Shown here piece by piece: positions 36,746-44,400 of a DNA stretch of 64,000 nucleotides (its first letter is position 1; each line of letters begins with the position of its first letter). The notes below the pieces were generated by a model. The model was given only the letters and a program-made list of their open reading frames with translations, was not told the DNA's origin and made no database searches. The DNA is taken from assembly GCA_002298145.1 (NCBI GenBank), contig DBMP01000017.1, positions 92,169-156,168 of the forward strand, in the 5' to 3' direction. This DNA comes from Spartobacteria bacterium UBA695 (GTDB taxonomy: Bacteria; Verrucomicrobiota; Verrucomicrobiia; Chthoniobacterales; Chthoniobacteraceae). The translations under genes were made by a program, and so were the position numbers.

Positions 36746-38170
36746 ATGAGTTCACGCAAAAAAATAGTCATCATCGGTGCGGGGAGTTTGTTTTTTGGCC
36801 GGCAGGCCATCTGGGCCGTCGCGCATCTTCCCGGGTTGCGCGGTTGTATCTTAAGCTTGGTGGACATCGATCCCTGCCGCCTCGAAAAACTCACGGCCCT
36901 GGCGAAGATCGCCGCTGCGGATTCGGATACGGTGATTGAAAGCACGGATGATTACCGCACGGCCTTGCGCGGCGCGGATTTTGTGGTGCTGAGCTTTTCC
37001 AAAAAGAATTCCTATTACCGCCGGATTGAATGCGAAGTCGGGGCGAAATACGGCATTCGCTCCTGCTCGGGCGACACCATCGGGCCGGCGGGCATCTTCC
37101 ACGCCCTGCGCGAATTCCCTGCCATTTTGGAAATCGCCCATTCTGTCGAGGAGATTTGCCCCAACGCGTGGGTAATCAACTACGTCAACCCTTCCGCTGC
37201 GATGGGCATCGGGCTGATGCGGCATTCGAAAGCCAAGAGCTTCGCCCTTTGCGACACGCACCACATGCCGGCCAAAAAGGAGAGCTATTTGCAGTTGATC
37301 GGCGAGGATGTCAGCGAGATCGGCCATTTCGACATGCGTATTGCCGGGGTCAATCACTTTACCTGGATGCTCAAAGCCGAACTCAACGGACGCGACGTCC
37401 TGCCCGACATCCGCAACGCATTCTGGCGCGATTCGATTGGCGAAAAAGACGAGGGCTATGCCAAGGGGCGGTTCAATAACTATGTGACGGGGCAGCTTTC
37501 GGACGTGTTCGGAGCGGTGCCGACCTGCACCGGGCATACCAAGGAATATGTCCCCTTCTACCAGGGCCGCTCGCCGATTCAGGAAAAAATCCCGCCGCTT
37601 TCGGTGTTCGATTGCGACGAACGCGAGGAGTGGACCCAGCGCGTGTGGGAGGAGATCGACGACTATATTTCCGGCAAGCGCCCCATCGCCGAATTCCATT
37701 CCAGCATCAAATCGGACCACGCCACGGATGTAATCCAGACCATGATTGTTGAAGACGGCCGGACTTACTTCATCAATCGCAGCAACTTCGATAATACCGA
37801 GGATGGCGGACGCGCCGTAGACAATCTACCGAACGACTCGTACCTGGAACTCGAATGCCGGCTGGACCGCAACGGGCCGCGTCCCTTCAAGGCCGGGAGC
37901 TTCCCGCGCGGCCTGCTGGGTCTGCAATACCTCATCCTGGATATTCACGAGCTGACCATCGAGGCCATCATGAAGAAAAACCGGGAACTGCTGGTCCGCG
38001 CCCTTTCGATTGATCCCCTGGTCAATTCCATCGCCACGGCTCAGACGCTAATTGACGAGATCTTCGAACTGGAAGCCGAGGCGCTTTGGGATTGGCCCAA
38101 GACTGAAAATAAACAAGAGAACGCCCCGCTCGCGGGAGTTGCCGGTCACCCCGGCTTAAAACTATACTAA
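36746..38170 (+). CDS. GH4-family glycosidase (alpha-galactosidase/galacturonidase type)
   Basis: 474 residues, cytoplasmic. GH4 enzymes use NAD+ and a divalent metal. The Rossmann motif VIIGAGSLFFG lies at 8-18. The metal site is C169 in LCDTHHMP and H204 in GVNHFTW; CSGDTIGPAGIF is also conserved in the group. GH4 includes alpha-galactosidases, alpha-glucosidases and galacturonidases; the residues visible do not choose between them, but two GH110-like genes upstream favour a galactoside-derived substrate. It has its own AraC-type operator block upstream and is followed by an inverted repeat and LacI operator before PEP-CTERM protein 2. Confidence 0.85.
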   Translation: MSSRKKIVIIGAGSLFFGRQAIWAVAHLPGLRGCILSLVDIDPCRLEKLTALAKIAAADSDTVIESTDDYRTALRGADFVVLSFSKKNSYYRRIECEVGAKYGIRSCSGDTIGPAGIFHALREFPAILEIAHSVEEICPNAWVINYVNPSAAMGIGLMRHSKAKSFALCDTHHMPAKKESYLQLIGEDVSEIGHFDMRIAGVNHFTWMLKAELNGRDVLPDIRNAFWRDSIGEKDEGYAKGRFNNYVTGQLSDVFGAVPTCTGHTKEYVPFYQGRSPIQEKIPPLSVFDCDEREEWTQRVWEEIDDYISGKRPIAEFHSSIKSDHATDVIQTMIVEDGRTYFINRSNFDNTEDGGRAVDNLPNDSYLELECRLDRNGPRPFKAGSFPRGLLGLQYLILDIHELTIEAIMKKNRELLVRALSIDPLVNSIATAQTLIDEIFELEAEALWDWPKTENKQENAPLAGVAGHPGLKLY

Positions 38171-38196
38171 CCCCAACTGGCTCTGATACCCCCTAT

Positions 38197-38239
38197 GGAA
38201 ACGATTCCGCTTCCGATCGCCGGAAACGGGATCGTTTCC
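38197..38239. repeat. Inverted repeat after the GH4 gene
   Basis: Arms GGAAACGATTCCG (38197-38209) and CGGGATCGTTTCC (38227-38239) pair with one mismatch around a 17-nt centre. No T-run follows, so it is a poor intrinsic terminator. It could be an operator or an mRNA 3' hairpin, lying just upstream of the LacI site for PEP-CTERM protein 2. Confidence 0.5.
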
Positions 38240-38253
38240 CCTGAAATAACTCT

Positions 38254-38284
38254 ATCTAACGGTTAAGCAATAAATCGATTGTTT
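38254..38284 (-). promoter_or_regulatory. Predicted LacI operator, site C (upstream of PEP-CTERM protein 2)
   Basis: On the minus strand this reads ATTGCTTAACCGTTAGAT preceded by AAACAATCGATTT; the core differs from sites A and B only at one C/T position. It ends about 56 bp before the PEP-CTERM start. The centre TAAC-C-GTTA is a perfect short palindrome. Confidence 0.7.
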
Positions 38285-38339
38285 GCTGGTTTCGGATGCA
38301 GGAATGTCAGTTGCGCACCCCCCCAAATCAAAATACCCC

Positions 38340-41300
38340 ATGAAAAACCACGTTTCACCCTCCGCTCCCAATCGTAATGCGGCGTTTGTCACCCCTCGTT
38401 CGGCAAATTCAAGGCGGGCCATTGTCCCGCTGATCGGGGCCATGCTGACCCTTTGCGTGGCGGCCCAGGCATCCACCATCACATGGGCCACGACAACGAT
38501 CGCCGGGACCTCCACCAGCGGGGCGGGATCGTTCACCTCGGCCTACAACTGGAGTTCGGGTGTGCTCACGGGCTCGGATACCGCCTACTTTACGGGCGGC
38601 TTTACCAACTCCAGCGGCACTACGCTTTCATCATTCACGGTCAATGTGACCGGCACGCAGAGCCTGGGTTCCATTTATATTGATAACCTCTCCACCGCGA
38701 CCAATCTCTCCTTCACCGGGGGGACGCTGCTGTTAACCAACGGCGGTTCGGTTCAGGATTATGCCTCTAGAGGTCAATATGTGAATTCGGCCGTGGTAAT
38801 TGCCCCCGAGAGTTCCACCGGCAACGGTTCCTACACGTTCCTTTCCGGCGGGAAACTGGTGTTTTCCGGCGGTGTCAGCGGCGGGACTACCAGCGGTTCC
38901 ATTACCCTGAACCTCACGGGCGCGGGCACTACGGTAGGCAGCAACTCAAGCGAAGTGGAGGGAATAAAGAACGGCGGCGCTGCGGGCGGGGTCTCCGTGG
39001 TAAAGAACGGTTCCGGGACATGGTATTTGACCGGCACCAGCACTTACACGGGAAGCACCACGGTCAACAGCGGCACGCTTGCGATTTCCGGCACGGTGGG
39101 GTCCCAGGCCAATACGGTAGTCAACGCGGGCACGCTCCTCCTGGACTGGAGCGGCGCGGTATCGGCATTGGCTAACACGGTGACCACGGCCACCAATGCC
39201 ATCAACAGTGCATCCGCCCTGGTTTTTGGCGGCGGCGGCACGGTGGCACTGACCGGTTCAGCGGGCGCAATTAACAGCCAGACATTCAACGGCACGGTGC
39301 TCCAGGGGGGCGCATCCGCCACAGTGACGACGAGCGCGGGAATCGGGGGGAATGTCGTCCTGAATCTTGGGGCCATTACGCGGGCTGCTGGAAGCGCGCT
39401 GAATTTCTCCAACCTTTCCTCGGGCACCATTACCACGACCACCGCGAACACCACGGGCTCCATCCTGGGCGGCTGGGCCACGGTGGGCGGCACGGCTTGG
39501 GCCGTCAGCGCCGGCAACGGGACGACAGCCGGTGCGGTTTCAGCCCTTTCAACCTATACGAACAATACGTGGGCCGTGGGCAATAACACTGCGGTTACTA
39601 TTAGTAGCTCGGTGGCGGCATCCGCCACCACCAATAGCCTGCTCTTCAGCACCGCTAGCACAGTGACGTTGAATAGCTCCGGAACTGCCGTGATCGCCAG
39701 CGGCGGTATTTTAAAGAGCAGCGCGGTCGGCAGCGGCGGCACTATTACCGGAGGCACCCTCACCAGCGGCAACGGCAAGGATCTCATCGTCAACAACTAC
39801 AGCGCCAACGGCTTTAGTCTGTTTACGACCATTGTGGACAACAAATCGATCTCCATCGGCCTGACGATCAACGGTCCCGCGGCATCGTTATTTGGCGAAG
39901 TGGGGTATGTCAGCATCAACAAGGCCAATACCTACACCGGGGCGACTTACATCTCCAAAGGCGGCCTGCAAGCCTTGGCTGTCAACACACTACCAACTTA
40001 TACGACGCTGGCTTTCGGTTCGGTGGCCTCTGGTGTGACGGACGTCTTCAAGCTTAACGGCTACAACCAGACGATCGGCGCCCTGGGGGCCACGGCACAG
40101 ACCACCTCTGGAGCCGGTGGAGCGATTGCCATTTATAACGGCGCCACAACGGCCGGGACGGCCACGCTCACCATAAACGGGCAAACCTATGTCAATGGTT
40201 CGCTGGACAACACCGACAGCACCTTTGGCGGAGTGATCTCCGACACCAAGACCGGTGCGATTGCCACCGGAACGGCATTGGCAATCACCAAGACCGGCAA
40301 TGGGAGCACTTTGACGCTCACGGGGTCCAATACGTACTCGGGGCCGACCTCCGTTCAAGGCGGCGTGCTGGCTTTCAACTTAGCGGCCAGCGGCACCAAC
40401 GCCCAGGCGCTGGGCTCAGGCAGTGTGGTCAATATCGGCGCGGTCGCCACCAGTTCCGGCACCCTTCAATACACCGGCGCGGCGGGAACTTTCGACAAAA
40501 CCATTTACGCTCTGGGCAATGGCCTCAACACCGTCAAGAACAGCGGCAGCGGGCTTCTGACGCTTTCTGGATCAGTGGTGAAGAACGGCACGATCCTAGT
40601 TTTGGATGGCGGTGGCAGCGGCATCAATGTCACCGGCACGATCAGCGGCTCCAACTCGAACTCCGATCTTTATATCACCGGAGGCACCACCGCGCTGAGC
40701 TCCGTGAACACCTACAACGGTCCCACTTGGGTCTACGGCGGCGGCGTTCTGGTCAATGGTGTCAGCAACGCGCTGCCCACGACCACCGCCCTGATTTTGG
40801 GCGGGACGGACAACAGCAACGGCGCGTTTGATCTCAACGGCGGCAACCAGACCGTGGCGGGCTTGACCGGCACGGGCAGCGGCTCCAAGACGGTGACCAA
40901 CAACGGCCCTGGCATCTCCATCCTGACGGTAACCGGCGGCGGCAACTACTCCGGCGCGATCACCGACGGCTCCGGTACGACGGCGCTCTCCGTCAGCGGC
41001 GGCAATCTTGTTTTGGGCGGTGTCAACACCTACTCCGGAGCGACCGCTGTTTCCGGCGGAACACTGAGCGTCATCGGATCGTTGGGCAACAGCGCCGTTG
41101 CCGTTTCCAACACGGCAACGCTCACCGGCACCGGCGTGGTCAACGGTACGGTCGTCAACAGCGGGACGATCTCGGGCGGCCTGACCTTCAACAACAACGT
41201 AACCATCGCCAGCGGGGCCACGGCTTCGGCTAGCGCCTTCAATGGCGACATTGTGGACAACGGCACGATCACCAGTGCGCTTAACCTCCACAGCGGCAAG

Positions 41301-42095
41301 ACCCTCAGCGGTTCCGGCTCCGTGACCAACACCGTCAGCGGCACCAGCGCCACGATCAACGGCAACGGGCTGAACGTTGGAGCCGTCACGCTTTATGGCG
41401 CCAGCACGCTTTCCGGCCACAACATCGCCAGCAGCGTGACAGTCGTGGGTGGCACCACATCGCTCACCGGCACCACCAAGTCCACGAGTACGCTGTCGGT
41501 TTCGGCCCAAGCAACGTTGGCGAGCGCCAATGGCACCATCGATGGCAACGTGGCCGTCAGCGGCTTGTTCAAAGGTGCCAGCACGATCACCGGCAACCTC
41601 TTGCTGACCAGCGGCACCCTGGCCCCGGACATCAACTCCGGGCTGACAACCGTCGGAGGCAACTTCACCATGGATGGCACTTCCAAATTGCAAATCGTCG
41701 TCAGCGGGACAACGGCGGGCACATCCTATAACCAGGTGGTGGTCAGCGGCAATGTCACCCTTGAAGGAACACTCGATCTTTCCAAACTCAGCGGCTTGAC
41801 CTTGGGCTCCAAGATCACATTGATCGACAACGTCAACGGCGGAACGACCAGCGGATACTTCGCGACGATTCTCACCAGCGGCTCCACTTATACCGCCACC
41901 AGCAACGCCAACTATACGTTTGCCGTGGACGGCACCGAATACCTCTTAAACTACGCCGCCAACACGGGCGGCGACGGCTATAACAATGATGTGACCTTGA
42001 CGGTGGTGCCTGAACCGGGTACTTGGGCGATGCTCGTGGGCGGCATCGGAATGATGGCCTTCGGTCAGCGCCTCCGCCGCAAAGCGATCAAGTAA
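38340..42095 (+). CDS. Autotransporter-type beta-strand-repeat protein with PEP-CTERM tail (copy 2)
   Basis: 1251 residues from ATG 38340; a TTG at 38283 would extend it, but it lies in the operator and lacks support. The leader carries the hydrophobic core IVPLIGAMLTLCVAAQAS. The body has PATR-type repeats (GSGTWYLTGTSTYTGSTTV, LTLTGSNTYSGPTSV, NLVLGGVNTYSGATAV) and is rich in Gly, Ser, Thr and Asn. The C-terminus ends VVPEPGTWAMLVGGIGMMAFGQRLRRKAIK, a PEP-CTERM signal nearly identical in layout to copy 1, and the preceding 120 residues also match it. It is 74 bp from cassette 2 and has the LacI-type operator upstream. A surface-exposed structural role is likely. Antisense open frames over it are composition artefacts. 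Confidence 0.88.
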   Translation: MKNHVSPSAPNRNAAFVTPRSANSRRAIVPLIGAMLTLCVAAQASTITWATTTIAGTSTSGAGSFTSAYNWSSGVLTGSDTAYFTGGFTNSSGTTLSSFTVNVTGTQSLGSIYIDNLSTATNLSFTGGTLLLTNGGSVQDYASRGQYVNSAVVIAPESSTGNGSYTFLSGGKLVFSGGVSGGTTSGSITLNLTGAGTTVGSNSSEVEGIKNGGAAGGVSVVKNGSGTWYLTGTSTYTGSTTVNSGTLAISGTVGSQANTVVNAGTLLLDWSGAVSALANTVTTATNAINSASALVFGGGGTVALTGSAGAINSQTFNGTVLQGGASATVTTSAGIGGNVVLNLGAITRAAGSALNFSNLSSGTITTTTANTTGSILGGWATVGGTAWAVSAGNGTTAGAVSALSTYTNNTWAVGNNTAVTISSSVAASATTNSLLFSTASTVTLNSSGTAVIASGGILKSSAVGSGGTITGGTLTSGNGKDLIVNNYSANGFSLFTTIVDNKSISIGLTINGPAASLFGEVGYVSINKANTYTGATYISKGGLQALAVNTLPTYTTLAFGSVASGVTDVFKLNGYNQTIGALGATAQTTSGAGGAIAIYNGATTAGTATLTINGQTYVNGSLDNTDSTFGGVISDTKTGAIATGTALAITKTGNGSTLTLTGSNTYSGPTSVQGGVLAFNLAASGTNAQALGSGSVVNIGAVATSSGTLQYTGAAGTFDKTIYALGNGLNTVKNSGSGLLTLSGSVVKNGTILVLDGGGSGINVTGTISGSNSNSDLYITGGTTALSSVNTYNGPTWVYGGGVLVNGVSNALPTTTALILGGTDNSNGAFDLNGGNQTVAGLTGTGSGSKTVTNNGPGISILTVTGGGNYSGAITDGSGTTALSVSGGNLVLGGVNTYSGATAVSGGTLSVIGSLGNSAVAVSNTATLTGTGVVNGTVVNSGTISGGLTFNNNVTIASGATASASAFNGDIVDNGTITSALNLHSGKTLSGSGSVTNTVSGTSATINGNGLNVGAVTLYGASTLSGHNIASSVTVVGGTTSLTGTTKSTSTLSVSAQATLASANGTIDGNVAVSGLFKGASTITGNLLLTSGTLAPDINSGLTTVGGNFTMDGTSKLQIVVSGTTAGTSYNQVVVSGNVTLEGTLDLSKLSGLTLGSKITLIDNVNGGTTSGYFATILTSGSTYTATSNANYTFAVDGTEYLLNYAANTGGDGYNNDVTLTVVPEPGTWAMLVGGIGMMAFGQRLRRKAIK

Positions 42096-42103
42096 CCAAC
42101 ATC

Positions 42104-42145
42104 GGGCGCCCCCGCCGGTTGGATAAACCGGCGGTGTAGGCGCCC
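42104..42145. repeat. Strong hairpin between PEP-CTERM protein 2 and cassette 2
   Basis: GGGCGCC (42104-42110) pairs with GGCGCCC (42139-42145), and inside it GCCGGTT (42114-42120) pairs with AACCGGC (42126-42132) around a GGATA loop. There is no clean U-tract after it, so it may trim or partly stop transcription and lower cassette expression relative to the surface protein. Confidence 0.6.
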
Positions 42146-42169
42146 TTATCCGAAATTTTCCCCCAATCC

Positions 42170-42829
42170 ATGAAAGCCGGAACCGATCCCCGTTATGGAT
42201 TCACGCTCCTGGAGCTGATGATCGTTGCGGGCATCATGGTGCTCTTGTCCGCGCTGGCAGTTCCGACAGCGGGTAAACTGATGGGGGCATCGAGGCTTTC
42301 ACAGGCAGCCCAGTTGCTTGTCAACGAATTGAGCCTTGCGCGGCAGCAAGCAATCACCCGCAACTGTGAAGTCGAGATCCGGCTCTATCAATTTGCCGAT
42401 CCAGATGTCCCTGGGGAAACGCAGTTCAGGCCCACTATGGGAAAATACCGGGCGCTTCAATCCTTCAACATTCTGGAGAGCGGTTCGGCCGCCGCACTAG
42501 GGAAAATCCATCGACTTGCGACGTCAGTCGTAATGGACTCTGGAGCCCTATCATCTATTATTGCTTTGTCCGGGGCATCTCCCGCGGTTCCCACATACAC
42601 CACCGGCGATGCGCTTGGCCTATCCATTCCGAAGGTTGGAACTCAATACAACGCGGTCTGTTTCCGTTTCCTTCCGGATGGTTCCGCGAGGCTAAAACCG
42701 CAAACCGGGAGATGGTTCTTGACGCTCCACGGGAGCGATGCCGGAGATGGGCTGGCCTCTCCGCCGCCGAACTTTTTCACCCTTCAAATCAATGCACTCA
42801 ACGGACACATTCAAACCTTCAGGCCGTAA
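42170..42829 (+). CDS. Verru_Chthon cassette protein D, cassette 2
   Basis: 219 residues. The prepilin signal is close to the start: YGFTLLELMIVAGIMVLLSALAVPTAGKLMGASRLSQAAQLLVNELSLARQQAITRNCEV. The last part (ARQQAITRN) is the segment that in pseudopilins follows the helix. It is shorter than the cassette 1 D (286). The stop is followed by B after 1 bp. Confidence 0.85.
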   Translation: MKAGTDPRYGFTLLELMIVAGIMVLLSALAVPTAGKLMGASRLSQAAQLLVNELSLARQQAITRNCEVEIRLYQFADPDVPGETQFRPTMGKYRALQSFNILESGSAAALGKIHRLATSVVMDSGALSSIIALSGASPAVPTYTTGDALGLSIPKVGTQYNAVCFRFLPDGSARLKPQTGRWFLTLHGSDAGDGLASPPPNFFTLQINALNGHIQTFRP

Positions 42830-42830
42830 T

Positions 42831-43325
42831 ATGAAGCAAAGCCTCCGGGTGCGGCGCGCCGGGTTCAGCCTCGTCGAAGTCACGATGGCTATGGGCATTT
42901 TCGGGTTTGCGTTTGCAGCAATCATTGGCCTGATCCCGATGGGGTTGAGCAACTTCCGCCAAGCCATGGACGCGTCGGTGGGGACGCAAATCTGTCAGCG
43001 CGTGATAAATGACGTTCAGCAAACGGATTTCGACACGCTCACGGGTGGCAGCCAGGCGGAACGTTATTTTGACGAAGAAGGCAACGAAGTCACCCAAAGC
43101 TCCAAATACGTCTACCAAGTCAAGATCGTCGTCTCGGGAACCACCGCAACGCCCAATGCGGCAGCTTCCTTTTCCAGTCTCGCCACCGTGCTAATCCAGA
43201 TTACCAATAATCCCGCCCATCTGACGCCGGGCACGGATCCAACCACCGGTGCGTGGAGCGATTCCCGGCTTTCCATCTCGTCTTATCCGTGCATGGTCTC
43301 GCGCAACAAATACACCGCTCCATGA
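42831..43325 (+). CDS. Verru_Chthon cassette protein B, cassette 2
   Basis: 164 residues from ATG 42831, one base past the D stop; longer frames overlap D and are rejected. N-terminus MKQSLRVRRAGFSLVEVTMAMGIFGFAFAAIIGLIPMGLSN is a prepilin signal, almost the same as in cassette 1 (GFSLVEVTIAMG). Its stop overlaps the C start by ATGA at 43322. Confidence 0.85.
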   Translation: MKQSLRVRRAGFSLVEVTMAMGIFGFAFAAIIGLIPMGLSNFRQAMDASVGTQICQRVINDVQQTDFDTLTGGSQAERYFDEEGNEVTQSSKYVYQVKIVVSGTTATPNAAASFSSLATVLIQITNNPAHLTPGTDPTTGAWSDSRLSISSYPCMVSRNKYTAP

Positions 43326-44386
43326 CCCACTTTGCGACCATTGTTTTCCGCCGAGGGTTTTCATTGGTCGAAATCATGGTTTCGATCTCCGTCCTCACCT
43401 TGATTCTTTTGGTACTGGTATCGCTGACGGATTCCGTCCGGCGGACGTGGACCTACACGACCGCCAAGACCGAACAATTCCGCGACACACGCGAGGCGTT
43501 CGAGGCGGTTACGCGCAAGCTCAGCCAGGCAACGCTCAACACCTATTTGGATTACGATTACCCGCTGACCACCGACGGCAAGGCCGACACCACGCAACTG
43601 CCCACCCGCTACGCGCGCCAATCCGAACTCCGGTTCATCTCCGGATCGGCTCAGACCCTAATTGGCTCAGGTTCTTGCACAACACACGCCGTATTCTTCC
43701 AGGCGCCCATCGGTTACAGCGAGAAGGCGGACTATTCCGAGACGCAAAAGCTGCTTAACACATGCGGCTATTTTATCGAGTGGGGGGATGATACCGCGGC
43801 GCGTCCGGAATTCATCACCGCGGCCATCGTCGCGTCGCGCTATCGCTTCCGGCTCATGGAAATGGTGGAGCCGTCGGAATCGCTGACCCTTTACAAATAT
43901 ACGAGCGGTTACCCGGGGTATGCAGGTACGGAGTGGTTTACCACCGCATTGGGGCGCTCATCCAGGCCCGTACAAGTCCGCGCGGAAAACATCATGGCAT
44001 TGGTTATCCTGCCGAAACTGGCTCCCGAAGAGGACTCCACCGGAGCCAAGCTGGCTCCAACCTATAGTTATGATTCCACCGTGGCCAATCCAGAGGCCTC
44101 GCTCAACTCCAAAAACCAGCTTCCGACGGTCCTCCAAGTGACGCTGGTGGCGGTGGACGAAGCTTCCTTTAGCCGTTACCTGGGGAGCAACCAAACCATG
44201 CCCGACCTGGGCCTCAACACACTGTTTACCAACGTTGGCGATATCCAAAACCCGGCGAACGCGGGTTATGCAAAAGATCTGCAAACGCTGGAAACCACCT
44301 TGCGCAATTTGAAGTTGAACTACCGGATCTTCACGGCCAATGTGAGCGTTAAGAACGCCAAGTGGAACCGGGAGCAGATCAACTAG
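43322..44386 (+). CDS. Verru_Chthon cassette protein C, cassette 2
   Basis: 354 residues from ATG 43322. Prepilin signal RRGFSLVEIMVSISVLTLILLVLVSLTDSV, then REAFEAVTRKLSQATLNTYLDYDYP. It is 64 residues longer than the cassette 1 C. It contains FLIEW-like FIEWGDD and RFRLMEMVEP segments. The A gene begins 14 bp after its stop. Confidence 0.84.
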   Translation: MTHFATIVFRRGFSLVEIMVSISVLTLILLVLVSLTDSVRRTWTYTTAKTEQFRDTREAFEAVTRKLSQATLNTYLDYDYPLTTDGKADTTQLPTRYARQSELRFISGSAQTLIGSGSCTTHAVFFQAPIGYSEKADYSETQKLLNTCGYFIEWGDDTAARPEFITAAIVASRYRFRLMEMVEPSESLTLYKYTSGYPGYAGTEWFTTALGRSSRPVQVRAENIMALVILPKLAPEEDSTGAKLAPTYSYDSTVANPEASLNSKNQLPTVLQVTLVAVDEASFSRYLGSNQTMPDLGLNTLFTNVGDIQNPANAGYAKDLQTLETTLRNLKLNYRIFTANVSVKNAKWNREQIN

Positions 44387-44400
44387 AGCGTTTTCCGTTC

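Noticed and set aside
40596..41693. Long antisense open frame (365 aa) over PEP-CTERM protein 2
   Set aside because: Same reason: the sense gene has PATR repeats and a PEP-CTERM tail, while the antisense protein is compositionally skewed with no domain.
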